38,076 bases of DNA from an uncultured Desulfobacterales bacterium (GTDB lineage: Bacteria > Desulfobacterota > Desulfobacteria > Desulfobacterales > UBA11574): the NCBI GenBank assembly GCA_937998305.1, contig CALLDL010000067.1, positions 1-38,076 of the forward strand, in the 5' to 3' direction. Under the pieces are notes generated by a model that saw only the letters and a list, made by a program, of their open reading frames with translations, did not search any database and had not been told where the DNA came from. How positions within the stretch are numbered: the stretch's first letter is position 1; each line of letters starts with the position of its first letter. The translations under genes and the position numbers were made by a program. This document shows positions 8,717 through 17,308 of this stretch, piece after piece.

Positions 8717-9501
8717 CACCGATTTTAGAAATAAAGAAGCTTTATAAAAGCTTTGGCGGGCTGTTAGCCCTAAATAATATCTCCTTTAACATAAATAGAG
8801 GCGAAATCATCGGCCTTGTTGGGCCGAATGGTGCCGGGAAGACGACGCTCTTTAATTGCGTTGCCGGTATTGAGAGACCAACCGAGGGTCAGATTTTGTT
8901 TGCCAACCGTGACCGCACCATCTCCATCAGCGGTAAGAAGCCGGAGGCGGTCACTGCCCTGGGGATCGCCCGAACATTTCAAAATATCCGGCTCTTTGAC
9001 AACCTGACAGTGGTCGATAATGTCAAGATAGGTCGTCATTGTAGAACCAGATCTCTCTTTTTCGGTGCCGTAATCCGGAACAGGTTCCAGCAGGCAGAAG
9101 AAAAGGAGATTGCCGAAAGTGCCAACCAGTTCCTCGAGTTCGCCGGGCTCAAGGGCCGCGGTGAAGAAATCGCCAGTTCCTTGCCTTATGGCGACCAGCG
9201 CCGCCTCGAGATCGCCAGGGCTTTGGCTACCGAGCCGCACTTGCTTATGCTTGATGAACCGGCCGCCGGAATGAACCCCCAGGAATCCCGCGATCTTATG
9301 GACCTGATTCGCCGCATCAGGGACAAAGGCATCACGGTTTTGTTGATCGAACATGACATGAAAGTAGTTATGGGGGTCTGTGAACGTGTGGTAGTCATTA
9401 ATCACGGTGAATGGCTGGCAGAGGGAAAGCCCCAGGACGTTCAAAACAATCCTAAAGTTATTGAGGCATATTTGGGCACAGGAGCCGCTGGTGCTGCTTA
9501 A
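8713..9501 (+). CDS. livG: Branched-chain amino acid ABC transporter ATP-binding protein LivG
   Basis: This is one of the two ATPases of the Liv importer. Walker A is GPNGAGKTT (about 36-44), the Q-loop is in ARTFQNIRLF, the signature-like region is SLPYGDQRRLEIARAL (LivG characteristically has YGxQR rather than LSGGQ), and Walker B is LLMLDEPAAGMNP. Length 262. It is coupled to livM by an ATGA overlap and to livF by an 11-base overlap. Confidence 0.95.
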   Translation: MTPILEIKKLYKSFGGLLALNNISFNINRGEIIGLVGPNGAGKTTLFNCVAGIERPTEGQILFANRDRTISISGKKPEAVTALGIARTFQNIRLFDNLTVVDNVKIGRHCRTRSLFFGAVIRNRFQQAEEKEIAESANQFLEFAGLKGRGEEIASSLPYGDQRRLEIARALATEPHLLMLDEPAAGMNPQESRDLMDLIRRIRDKGITVLLIEHDMKVVMGVCERVVVINHGEWLAEGKPQDVQNNPKVIEAYLGTGAAGAA

Positions 9502-10198
9502 GCTGGATAACGTTAAAACCTACTACGGAAACATACGCGCCCTCAAAGGGATCTCCATTGAAGTGGAAGAGGGGGAGATCGTCTGTCTCATCGGAGGCAA
9601 CGGCGCGGGCAAATCTACCACGCTGATGACCATCAGCGGCATTCTCACTCCGGTAGAGGGAAATGTCCTCTACCAGGGCCAGTCGATCGTCGCTGTGCGT
9701 CCTGACAATATCGTCCAGATGGGCATCTGCCAGGTACCGGAGGGTAGGATGATTTTCCCGCTGCTTACGGTCATGGAAAACCTCGACTTGGGTGCCTATC
9801 TAAGAAAGGACAAGGACGGTGTCAAAGAGGACTTTGAGCGGATATTCAGGCTTTTTCCGGTTCTGCGCGAGCGCCGCAAACAGCACGGGGGCACACTTTC
9901 CGGTGGCGAGCAGCAGATGCTGGCAATCGCCCGCGCCCTTATGGCCCGACCCAGACTTCTCTTGCTCGACGAGCCATCTCTGGGCCTGGCACCAATCCTT
10001 GTCGATTCCATCTTCGAGACTATCCGCCAGATCAACGAACAAGGCACGACCATTCTATTGGTAGAGCAAAATGCCCAACTCGCTTTACAATTTTCCCACC
10101 GCGGATATGTAATTGAAACCGGCGAAATCGCTCTTGCCGACTCCTCTGCGGAACTGCTCAAGAATGAGCAGGTGAAAAAAGCCTATTTGGGTGAGTGA
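9491..10198 (+). CDS. livF: Branched-chain amino acid ABC transporter ATP-binding protein LivF
   Basis: This is the second ATPase of the Liv importer. The start chosen is the GTG at 9491 (LLKLDNVKTYYGNIRALKGI follows), preceded by AGGAG five to six bases upstream inside livG. The longer frame from 9407 would add 28 residues of antiparallel livG sequence with no family match. Walker A GGNGAGKST, signature LSGGEQQMLAIARAL and Walker B LLLLDEPSLGLAP are intact. About 235 residues, the usual LivF size. It is the last gene of the operon; no strong terminator hairpin follows. Confidence 0.93.
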   Translation: MLLKLDNVKTYYGNIRALKGISIEVEEGEIVCLIGGNGAGKSTTLMTISGILTPVEGNVLYQGQSIVAVRPDNIVQMGICQVPEGRMIFPLLTVMENLDLGAYLRKDKDGVKEDFERIFRLFPVLRERRKQHGGTLSGGEQQMLAIARALMARPRLLLLDEPSLGLAPILVDSIFETIRQINEQGTTILLVEQNAQLALQFSHRGYVIETGEIALADSSAELLKNEQVKKAYLGE

Positions 10199-10443
10199 TC
10201 CACATGTCTCCCAAAGCTACTTTATCCTGCCCTGAAATTCAGTGAAGGAAAATCCCCTCCTTTAATATGAAAAGGCTTTAAAGTAAAGAAAATCTGCTCT
10301 TTGGCGCTCCCAGAATTTTCTTGCTGTTTCGATAAGATGTTAGTATATGTGCCATTAGATTTGAATCCTTTGCTGAAAGAGAACCCATACGTGCTGCGCA
10401 TTCAGAACAGGGGAATGCAAATAAGAAGGAGCAACCCTTTATT

Positions 10444-11298
10444 TTGAAAAAAATAGGAATTGTTGTAAAAGAAGATATCGAGGCCCAAAAAAAGGCCGAT
10501 GAACTTGAACATTGGCTCCGGTCTAAACATATAGATGTTGTCATCAAAGAAAATCTGCCGCCAAGAAGCAGAATTTTGGACAGAGACAACTCTTTTGCTC
10601 CACCGGATTTGTTTTGCGTTTTCGTGCTTGGCGGAGACGGAACTTTTTTGAGTGCGGTCCGCTGGATCGGAGATAAGAACATACCCATCTTGGGGGTCAA
10701 GTTCGGAGAAGTCGGTTTTCTTGCAGAAACAGCGGGAGACGATCTTTTTTCTGCTGCCGAGGCTGTACTGAACAATCAGTTTCTTACCGAATCCAGGATG
10801 CGTCTTCTGGTTAAAGTTGCACGGAAAGAGAAAGAAATTGTCTGTGAAACCGTGTTGAACGACATTGTCATCAACAAGGGCGTACTTGCCAGACTTGCTC
10901 ATATAGAAACATATATCGACGATCACTATCTGACCACTTTTAGTGCAGACGGGCTGATTGTTGCAACCCCCACCGGCTCAACCGCTTATTCCCTTGCCGC
11001 AGGCGGCCCTGTTATCCATCCGGCAGTGCCTGGAATTTTAATGACGCCGATATGCCCCTTTACACTGACCAACCGACCTTTGATCATCCCTGATTCTGCC
11101 TGTATAAAAATCAGACTTGAAAAAAAGTCATCAGATATCATGCTGACATTCGACGGTCAGGCCGGTCTAGAGATTAATGAAAAACATACCATCATTATCC
11201 GTAAAGGTCCTTATCCCATTAATATGATCACCATGCCCGACCAGAGCTATTTTGATGTTCTAAAGGCCAAACTGAGTTGGAGTGGGGGGCGTGTTTAA
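10444..11298 (+). CDS. nadK: NAD kinase
   Basis: It phosphorylates NAD to NADP using ATP (or polyphosphate in some members). The 284-residue protein shows the [11 protein letters not shown] motif (63-73), the NDIVINKG segment, and the highly conserved [21 protein letters not shown] region that binds the adenosine and builds the active site. The start is a TTG at 10444 ([10 protein letters not shown]), with AAGGAG about eleven bases upstream. It is monocistronic: a family A repeat follows immediately. Confidence 0.93.
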   Translation: MKKIGIVVKEDIEAQKKADELEHWLRSKHIDVVIKENLPPRSRILDRDNSFAPPDLFCVFVLGGDGTFLSAVRWIGDKNIPILGVKFGEVGFLAETAGDDLFSAAEAVLNNQFLTESRMRLLVKVARKEKEIVCETVLNDIVINKGVLARLAHIETYIDDHYLTTFSADGLIVATPTGSTAYSLAAGGPVIHPAVPGILMTPICPFTLTNRPLIIPDSACIKIRLEKKSSDIMLTFDGQAGLEINEKHTIIIRKGPYPINMITMPDQSYFDVLKAKLSWSGGRV

Positions 11299-11330
11299 CC
11301 GTCAATAAAGATTCCATCTATATTATTGTA

Positions 11331-11584
11331 ACCTAAATTGAGCGATTGTTGAGTTTGCCGGAGATGCAAGGCATGAGACATGCAGCCGTAGTCTGCTACT
11401 GCAAATGTCTCATAACGCAGCAGATTCGGTAAACTCGGCAATCCCGAAGGGTTTCAAATGGTGATTTTTGTATAAATACATTCACATATTGGATGAGACA
11501 TATTAGCGATTTTATCAATGTATATTTATCAATGATTATTAATTATTTATAGTCATGTCACTATTTAAAACGCTCAGTTTAGGT
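11331..11584 (+). repeat. Inverted-repeat element, family A, copy 1
   Basis: A 254-bp non-coding element with termini acctaaattgagcg and cgctcagtttaggt, which are near-perfect inverted repeats. Inside is a strong hairpin: gcatgagacatg near 11369-11380 pairs with catgtctcat-like sequence near 11403-11412, and gagtttgccg pairs with cggtaaactc. The segment atcccgaagggtttcaaat near 11440 is shared with the copies at 26984 and 33847. It fills the gap between nadK and the MoaD-like gene. Confidence 0.85.
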
Positions 11585-11603
11585 TAAAAACACTGGGGAA
11601 AAA

Positions 11604-11837
11604 ATGGCAGTGCATATCACGATAAACTTATTTGCTACCCTGAAAAAATTTACACCGGTTTCTTCGAACAGCTATCCGGTTAAACCCGGGATAACCGTGA
11701 AAAAACTGCTTGAAGAGTTATGTGTTCCCGAAGACGAGGTAAGACTTGTTTTTATTGACGGCATTAAGCATGATCTTTCGTCCATCTTAAAAGGCGGTGA
11801 GCGGGTCGGAATCTTCCCGGCGGTGGGAGGTGGATAA
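11604..11837 (+). CDS. MoaD/ThiS-family sulfur carrier protein
   Basis: A 77-residue beta-grasp sulfur carrier. It has the MoaD pattern of an amphipathic N-terminal strand (HITINLFATLKKF), a central GITVKKLLEELCV helix and the C-terminal GERVGIFPAVGGG, where the terminal Gly-Gly is adenylated and thiocarboxylated by a MoeB-like enzyme in the family. It ends four bases from the convergent aldolase-like gene and lies near an AOR gene, a common location for MoaD-like proteins that help make tungstopterin. Whether it serves general pterin synthesis or AOR in particular is not shown by sequence. Confidence 0.85.
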   Translation: MAVHITINLFATLKKFTPVSSNSYPVKPGITVKKLLEELCVPEDEVRLVFIDGIKHDLSSILKGGERVGIFPAVGGG

Positions 11838-11841
11838 TTTT

Positions 11842-13020
11842 TCAACAGCTTTCAACATTTTCCAATGAACGGATTCTGTTAAAATATTCAGTACGGCAAT
11901 TATTTTCGATTTGAATAAGATTTTTAAACGGCTGATTGAAATCGGTTTTTCCTGTGGTAAACAGACCATGACCATAGACGATGACTCCCGGATTTCCTCG
12001 GGTTGCTTCAGGAACAGTGTTGCAGAGTGAATGTGGTCCTGAACCGACTTCTCCGGAGACAATCGGAATACCACACACAAAACGTTCATGAGGACATGCC
12101 AGATGACACTCTCTGCGGCACATGCATTCTTTTATGTCGCAGTCCATGGACAAAATGACTGAAAATTTGGGATGCCCGTGAAGGATGGCTTTGTTGTCAG
12201 TATGCTGCACAATTTCCAAATGTGTCGGCAGCTCGCTGGAAGCGGTTATCGGGACGCAGGAGGAACCGTCTAAAGGACAAGGATCAAGGGCGTCTTTTAG
12301 TTTATCAAGGCTGCTTCCGGTCTGGCTGATGTAAAGTGTTCGGCCATGACGAAATGAGATGTTTCCAAAATGCGAATCGACCAAACGATGTTCTACGGTC
12401 AATCGTCCTGCCTCCTGAATCGCTTCGCAAACACGCTTTTTTGAGTTTAGCGGTCCTTTCATCAAAGAATCGTTAAACGAGACCGGTGGATCGAGATTTC
12501 TTATAACCTGATCAAACACTTGTCTCCGTTTCGTGTCAACATGTCCTTTCTTTGCATGAAGAAGAAAATCGCAAAAAAATTTTACAAAACCGGCAAAACA
12601 TACAGAGGAAAATGTAACATAAGCCTGTTCGAGGCCCACCGTTCCGTGGGTGATAATACCATGTCCGGGAATAATAACACTTTTGCGCGCTTTCAAGATT
12701 GAAGCAACAGAATTTGATGAAAACTGGAAGGACACCGGCAGATCATGGAGAAAGGTTCTGGTTTCGCAATCGTTTGGCGTAATCGTTCCATTGGAGGTTT
12801 CCGCCAGATAATCGATGATGCTGCGATACGGTTCAGCCGGCTGGGAAAAAATAAGGGCGTTAATGTTCAACTGCTTAAAAATGTCTTCGAGAGCAACACG
12901 TTTCCTATCAGTTCTGTTCCATTCAAGATGTGCATCCAGACAGCCCAGAAGCGGTGGTTCGGGGCCGACAAGACCGCTTTTTATAAGCTTATTTTCGTAT
13001 GTGCGAAAGATTTGATTCAT
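11842..13020 (-). CDS. Tandem class II aldolase/adducin-family protein with Cys-rich insert
   Basis: The 392-residue protein seems to hold two class II aldolase-like units. The first (about 1-165) is degenerate, keeping only IIPGHGIITHGTVG. The second (about 195-375) has the recognisable EAGRLTVEHRLVDSHFGN(I)S opening, Glu269 in THLEIVQHT, a metal-site-like HGHP (281-284) and VIVYGHGLFTTG (347-358). Between them lies an unusual cluster of six cysteines (294, 299, 301, 305, 309, 316) that might bind a metal or Fe-S centre. It is separated from the co-oriented upstream AOR gene by the family B repeat, so the two may have been one operon. The substrate is unknown. Confidence 0.75.
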   Translation of the reverse strand: MNQIFRTYENKLIKSGLVGPEPPLLGCLDAHLEWNRTDRKRVALEDIFKQLNINALIFSQPAEPYRSIIDYLAETSNGTITPNDCETRTFLHDLPVSFQFSSNSVASILKARKSVIIPGHGIITHGTVGLEQAYVTFSSVCFAGFVKFFCDFLLHAKKGHVDTKRRQVFDQVIRNLDPPVSFNDSLMKGPLNSKKRVCEAIQEAGRLTVEHRLVDSHFGNISFRHGRTLYISQTGSSLDKLKDALDPCPLDGSSCVPITASSELPTHLEIVQHTDNKAILHGHPKFSVILSMDCDIKECMCRRECHLACPHERFVCGIPIVSGEVGSGPHSLCNTVPEATRGNPGVIVYGHGLFTTGKTDFNQPFKNLIQIENNCRTEYFNRIRSLENVESC

Positions 13021-13060
13021 TGTAGCGCTTTAGATTTTTAAACCGCCTTGCCGATTTAAA

Positions 13061-13239
13061 TAGTGTCCATCCATGAATTCAAAATGAACACAATGGGTGT
13101 CCATTTCAGAAATGAGCAGTTTTTGTTCTGATCAAGGCCGCACAAGGGTTTTCGGTGAGGCGTATGTCTGTACGCCGCAGCCGGAAACCCGCGGAGAACG
13201 CCGAGCAGGACAAAAAGGGCCATTTCTGGATGGACACTA
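13061..13239 (+). repeat. TA-flanked inverted-repeat element, family B, copy 2 (complete)
   Basis: A 179-bp element bounded by perfect 13-bp inverted repeats, tagtgtccatcca at 13061-13073 and tggatggacacta at 13227-13239. The ends are TA, consistent with TA target duplication of IS630/mariner-type MITEs. The interior matches the copy at 1-170 with few changes. The right repeat provides the TAG stop of the AOR gene (13237-13239). Confidence 0.88.
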
Positions 13240-14997
13240 AATAGGTTCCAGCCCTAATTCTTTGGCAACCTTTGAAACCGGTGTGCCATTTTCATTCAAC
13301 TTTCTTGCAATATAATAGTTGGAACGTGCAGTTAAAAATGCTTCTTTGTCTATCGGCTCAATATTGATACCGTCGTCTTTATAACCCGGCATGGTAAAAA
13401 AGCGGGCCGGAAGATCGTCGTCCTTTTCAGTAAAGCCGTTGGCGGCATTCATCATTCGTTCATTGTAACAGATTCGCTCACCCACCTCAAAGAGATCCTG
13501 GCTTAAGGTTTTGATCCCTGTAACTGTAGTATAAATTTTGGCATACTCTTCAAGGGATGCTGCAAAGAATGTGAATTTGCATGCGGTAAGAGAATCTGCA
13601 ACGGCATTTAAATCTTCACCTATTTTAATCATTCGGGCTTTTCCGTTGAATGAAAAGCGATCTGTAGCTACAGGTTTTCTTAAAATCTCGTGACTGATGG
13701 GGTATGCTCTCAAGTGGCATCCCCCCCTGGAAGATGTGGCATACGCAAGGGCCATCCCATAAGCCCCTCTTGGATCATACGCCGGAAGTTCCTGACCTTT
13801 GACCACCATGGCAAGATCAGATCGGTCGCAGTTGCCGGCAAATTTTGCTGCACCTTGGCTGAGTTCAACGCCGACACCTTTCTTTTTTCCAATGTCTATC
13901 AGAAGAGAAACAACTTCTTGGGGCGACAATTTCTTTTTTGAAATTTCTGAAAAGCATGCCAGGGTGGCTGCAGCTGAAATGGTATCCATCCCCATTTCAT
14001 TGCATATCCTGTTGGCTTTGACGACAGTGCCGATATCTGTATTGCCCAAAAGTGCACTGAAATGAGACATGGTTTCAAATTCGGGTATGCTTGTCTGATC
14101 TTTTGTTATTTTTTTGCATAGAATGTGGCATCCGCGACATCCGGTATTTTTGGGTTTGAACTTCTTTTTAAACGCATGTGCATTCAGTTTGAAAGCTTGA
14201 TCAAATTGGGTTTTTCGAAAATTTTCGGTAGGCATCATACGCCTTGCATCCATCAAATCATACAGGGCGCCGGTGCCAAATCGCGAGATTCCGAATTTTC
14301 CCATAAGAATCGGAGAAGCAGCTGTTAGTCTGAATACGTCTTCTCTGGCGGATCTTAAACCTTTGGGGTCGAAAACGTTCGTTTTTCCGGTACCTCGCAT
14401 GGTAATATATTTCAGGTTTTTGGAAGCAAACGTCAGTCCGATTCCGCTTCTGCCTGCCGCAAAATGTCCATCGATAATAACACTTGAGAAAAGAACCCCA
14501 TTTTCTGCTGCCGGTCCAATAACGGCTGTTGAGCCTCTGCCTTTTAGAAGCGAATGAACATCACCGGTTTCCCGGCCTTTAAGGTGAGAAGCATCAGAAA
14601 TATGGATGTCGTTATCTTTGATTTCAATGCCGCAAAGTCTGTCGGACTTTCCCGTTATGATAATGCCGTCGAATCCGGCTTTTTTTAGCTGGAAACCAAA
14701 AGATCCACCCACAGAAGAATCACCGACAGCGCCGGTCAGAGGTGATCGGGACATAATGGTCATTCTGCCACTTGTTGGGGAGCGCGTATTAACAAGGGGC
14801 CCGGCAAACAAGAGAAGCGGCATATCCGGATGATTCCAATCAAGGGTTATTTTTTTTCTAATATAATATCCTGCCAGACCTCTTCCACCGATAAATGATT
14901 TTAAGACGTTTAAATCGGGAACCTCAACGCGCCATGATTGATCGGTGAGGTGTATTCTGGCAATTTTACCACACCATCCATACATTTGAATGCTCAT
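13237..14997 (-). CDS. Aldehyde ferredoxin oxidoreductase (tungsten-pterin enzyme)
   Basis: It probably interconverts aldehydes and carboxylates with ferredoxin, using a tungsto-bispterin and a [4Fe-4S] cluster. The 586-residue protein begins with the family's MYGWCGKIARIHLTD and IGGRGLAGYY. Cluster ligands are C287-x2-C290-x3-C294 and C473 (SLTACKF). Pterin-contact segments such as GRMTIMSRSP, GGSFGFQLKKAGFDG and ATSSRGGCHLRAYP are present. The length is slightly short but typical. Its stop codon is formed by the terminal repeat of the family B element. A MoaD-like gene and, 9 kb away, TupA fit tungsten use. Substrate unknown. Confidence 0.93.
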   Translation of the reverse strand: MSIQMYGWCGKIARIHLTDQSWRVEVPDLNVLKSFIGGRGLAGYYIRKKITLDWNHPDMPLLLFAGPLVNTRSPTSGRMTIMSRSPLTGAVGDSSVGGSFGFQLKKAGFDGIIITGKSDRLCGIEIKDNDIHISDASHLKGRETGDVHSLLKGRGSTAVIGPAAENGVLFSSVIIDGHFAAGRSGIGLTFASKNLKYITMRGTGKTNVFDPKGLRSAREDVFRLTAASPILMGKFGISRFGTGALYDLMDARRMMPTENFRKTQFDQAFKLNAHAFKKKFKPKNTGCRGCHILCKKITKDQTSIPEFETMSHFSALLGNTDIGTVVKANRICNEMGMDTISAAATLACFSEISKKKLSPQEVVSLLIDIGKKKGVGVELSQGAAKFAGNCDRSDLAMVVKGQELPAYDPRGAYGMALAYATSSRGGCHLRAYPISHEILRKPVATDRFSFNGKARMIKIGEDLNAVADSLTACKFTFFAASLEEYAKIYTTVTGIKTLSQDLFEVGERICYNERMMNAANGFTEKDDDLPARFFTMPGYKDDGINIEPIDKEAFLTARSNYYIARKLNENGTPVSKVAKELGLEPI

Positions 14998-15056
14998 ATG
15001 ATCGTGGATTTCAAATTGATTGGTTATAAAGTTTTTTGCCGAGATCTATACATATG

Positions 15057-15085
15057 AGTTTAGATAAACAACACTATGGAGTCAA
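15057..15085 (-). promoter_or_regulatory. Candidate sigma-70 promoter of the AOR gene
   Basis: Read on the minus strand, TTGACT (15080-15085), a 17-base spacer and TAAACT (15057-15062) lie about 60 bases before the AOR start. It is divergent from the promoter at 15115-15143. Confidence 0.45.
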
Positions 15086-15114
15086 GGTGGAATGGGATAG
15101 CATGTGTATGAATC

Positions 15115-15143
15115 TTGACATATCGTGTTATTAAACTTAAGTT
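15115..15143 (+). promoter_or_regulatory. Candidate sigma-70 promoter of the HD-domain gene, followed by a hairpin
   Basis: TTGACA at 15115-15120, a 17-base spacer and TAAGTT at 15138-15143. A hairpin follows in the leader at about 15147-15176, with arms gattttgagtc and gactcaaaaatc around a short loop. Its role is unknown; there is no long T-run, so it is not a clear terminator. Confidence 0.45.
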
Positions 15144-15217
15144 TCGGATTTTGAGTCGGCAAAAGACTCAAAAATCACTCGCTGGAAGGTTTTAAATGGC
15201 TTATAGGGAAAGTATTG

Positions 15218-16006
15218 ATGAACCAAAATAATTTGGAACACTTAAAGAAATGGTTTGCGGATTATGTCGCCGGTTTTTATACAGACAGTCCGACCAATAA
15301 CAGCACCATTCGCATCAAAGAAAAACACACGGAACGCGTGTGCGAAAATATGATTTTGCTGGGGAAAGCCCTGGACCTGTCGGATGAGGAAATGGTGCTG
15401 ACGGAAACCATGGCTCTTTTCCATGATGTCGGCAGGTTCAAGCAGTTTGCCATTTACGGTACATTCAAAGATGCGGATTCTGAAAATCATGCCTTGCTTG
15501 GGCTTCGAGAGTTGGTGGCGCATAATGTTCTGGATGTATGCACCAAAGATGAAAGAAAATGGATTGCAAAAGCCATTGCCAACCACAATGCAGTCACAAT
15601 TCCTAAAAAGGAGAATGAAAACTCTCTTTTTTACATTCGTCTTCTTCGGGATGCCGACAAACTTGACATTTGGAGAGTTTTCATCGATTACTACAATACG
15701 CGTGACAAACAGCCGAATCTGGTCGTAGAAATCGGTCTCCCTGATGATCCATCCTTTTCACCACAAATTCTGTCTGCTTTGAGCGAAGAACGGTTTGTTC
15801 GTTTTCAGGATTTAAGAACATTAAACGACTTTAAGCTGCTCCTATTGAGCTGGGTGTTTGATCTCAACTTTACTTGTTCGATTCAGATGGTTAAAGACCG
15901 CGGGTATGTTGAGAAAATTGGGGCAATCCTGCCTAATTCTCAAGAGACTAAAAAGGTTTTAAAGCATATACATGATTACATGGAGCGTCATTTACACCTA
16001 AGTTGA
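15218..16006 (+). CDS. HD-domain metal-dependent phosphohydrolase
   Basis: A 262-residue cytoplasmic protein with an HD fold: His37 (KEKHTERV), the His69-Asp70 pair in LFHDVGRFKQF, His91 (ENHALLG), His123 (ANHNAV) and Asp147 (RDADKLD) match the ligand spacing of HD-domain phosphohydrolases. The substrate (a nucleotide or cyclic nucleotide in many members) is not identifiable. The ATG at 15218 is preferred over an adjacent TTG at 15215. The last codons and the TGA stop lie inside the terminal repeat of the family A element, so the insertion redefined the C-terminus. Confidence 0.85.
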   Translation: MNQNNLEHLKKWFADYVAGFYTDSPTNNSTIRIKEKHTERVCENMILLGKALDLSDEEMVLTETMALFHDVGRFKQFAIYGTFKDADSENHALLGLRELVAHNVLDVCTKDERKWIAKAIANHNAVTIPKKENENSLFYIRLLRDADKLDIWRVFIDYYNTRDKQPNLVVEIGLPDDPSFSPQILSALSEERFVRFQDLRTLNDFKLLLLSWVFDLNFTCSIQMVKDRGYVEKIGAILPNSQETKKVLKHIHDYMERHLHLS

Positions 16007-16184
16007 GCGTTTCAAATTTCACCGCATCTACTGCGTCAGGTGCCGTTCCGAACAGACGACCATAAGGAAACGACATCTTTCCCCGCAGAGCGGGATTTCG
16101 CTACGCTCAAGACTTGTCGTAGCAGAGCGGAGATCCCGCCACGCGGGGCTTATCTGCGGCAAACTTGAAAATCGCTCAATTAAG
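15996..16184 (-). repeat. Inverted-repeat element, family A, copy 2 (inverted)
   Basis: A 189-bp element with termini acctaagttgagcg (15996-16009) and cgctcaattaag (16173-16184). It is oriented opposite to the copy at 11331: the reverse complement of its right part (cggcaaacttgaaaatcgctcaa) matches the left part of copy 1. The core carries a long GC-rich hairpin between ccccgcagagcggg and the gatcccgccacgcgggg region. The HD-gene stop codon lies in its left terminus. Confidence 0.82.
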
Positions 16185-16254
16185 ATTATAATTATGAATA
16201 ATAAAAAGCAGATTAATGTTTCGTGATAAAACGAACGGATAAAGGAGAAGAAAT

Positions 16255-16440
16255 ATGAATGATATCATCTTGTTGTTGATCATCGTCGGAATTTGGTATC
16301 TCCTACAGGCGTATATCCTGCCGAAATTGGGTATTTCGACATGAGTGCGAAATTCTTGTCAGGTGACAGGTAATAAGGGGAAAACCGAGGAGAAAATATC
16401 GGAAAAAAATAAAGAAGAGGGATCCAAAAAGCTCCGTTAA
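16255..16440 (+). CDS. Candidate small membrane selenoprotein (in-frame UGA read as Sec)
   Basis: A 61-codon frame starts at an ATG with a strong ribosome site (ataaaggagaag). Codons 1-29 encode one hydrophobic segment (MNDIILLLIIVGIWYLLQAY) followed by ILPKLGIST. Codon 30 is TGA (16342-16344). The same frame continues with VRNSCQV, then a Lys/Glu-rich tail to TAA at 16438-16440, 19 bases before the next gene. Reading TGA as selenocysteine gives a Sec-x4-Cys pair just after the membrane segment. A hairpin with stem cttgtc/gacagg and loop AGGT begins 11 bases after the TGA, as expected of a bacterial SECIS. The alternative is a 29-residue protein ending at the TGA. Function is unknown; a membrane-anchored thiol/selenol redox role is inferred. 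Confidence 0.6.
16345..16370 (+). promoter_or_regulatory. Candidate bacterial SECIS element in the small membrane protein
   Basis: Immediately after the TGA at 16342-16344, six base pairs (cttgtc 16355-16360 with gacagg 16365-16370) enclose the loop AGGT. The loop begins 17 nucleotides after the UGA, close to the 18 of the E. coli fdhF SECIS, and carries the G-G-U seen in that loop. One U-G wobble falls where fdhF has its bulged U. Confidence 0.55.
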
Positions 16441-16459
16441 AGATGAATTCGGGGGATAT

Positions 16460-17134
16460 ATGCTTAAAAAAATAGTGATTCTGATGACTGTATTGATAAT
16501 GGGGTTGGGGTGCGAGGCAGGGAACCTCAATTTATTCATCAGGTTCGATCATATTGATGGGTTGAAATCGAACGACAGCGTTATTTTTGAAACAAACCGA
16601 ATCGGCAAAGTGGATGGAGTGACCTATACAAAAAAGGGGGATTATCTGGTTGAACTGATGATCCATAAAGCCTATACGAATGCAGTCACGGAACACGTCA
16701 GATTTTTTATTGTTTCAGACCCGCAAAACAAAGGGCGAAGTGTCTTAGAAATGATCCAGATTCTTAAAGGAGGAAACCCGTTACAGAACAACACCGTTCT
16801 CGAAGGCTCCAGCAAATCTTCTGCGATAATTGAACGCTTGGAAAAAGACATAGAAAAGGGAATGGAGAGTTTCAGAAAAGAGTTCAACGAATTTGCAGAG
16901 GAATTAAAAAAGATTCCTGACAGTGAGGCATTTAAAAAGCTTGAGGACGCACTCGTGAATCTTTATGAAAAAATGAAGCAATCGGGGAAAGAGGCCCGGG
17001 AAATGATACAAAAAGAAATATTGCCCCGTCTCGAACAGGAATTGGAAAATTTAAGGAAACGCTTGCAAGAAAAGGGACGGGAAGACGAATTAAAACCGCT
17101 TGAAATTAAAATGGAAGAAATTAGAAAAATATAG
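16460..17134 (+). CDS. MCE (MlaD-like) domain lipoprotein with C-terminal coiled coil
   Basis: A 224-residue exported protein. A hydrophobic leader ends in MGLGC (Cys18), a probable but not canonical lipobox. Residues about 22-100 resemble an MCE/MlaD domain: FDHIDGLKSNDSVIFETNRIGKVDG is the usual start, and VRFFIVSDPQNKGRSVLEM the usual end. From about 110 onwards the sequence is a charged, Glu/Lys-rich coiled coil. MCE proteins take part in lipid transfer across the envelope. Here no MlaE/MlaF partners are nearby, so it may act with proteins encoded elsewhere. It follows the candidate selenoprotein by 19 bases and is likely co-transcribed with it. Confidence 0.7.
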   Translation: MLKKIVILMTVLIMGLGCEAGNLNLFIRFDHIDGLKSNDSVIFETNRIGKVDGVTYTKKGDYLVELMIHKAYTNAVTEHVRFFIVSDPQNKGRSVLEMIQILKGGNPLQNNTVLEGSSKSSAIIERLEKDIEKGMESFRKEFNEFAEELKKIPDSEAFKKLEDALVNLYEKMKQSGKEAREMIQKEILPRLEQELENLRKRLQEKGREDELKPLEIKMEEIRKI

Positions 17135-17308
17135 CGATAAGATAAAAATAGATAGTTGTCTGTTTGTCGAGGTTCATATCCAGATTGTTTTTAGAAGTTC
17201 GTTTATCATTTCAATTATCTTCTATGGCCGGAAGGTCCATCAAAATATTTTCCAACATTAAATCTCTTTAGTGCTATAAAATCAACCTGTATTGGAGTTA
17301 ACATCGCA

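Noticed and set aside
8770-9444. 224-codon minus-strand frame opposite livG.
   Set aside because: Antisense to a canonical ABC ATPase with no family pattern of its own.
10278-10926. Two overlapping minus-strand frames across the start of nadK.
   Set aside because: Low-complexity Ser/Phe-rich translation typical of an antisense shadow.
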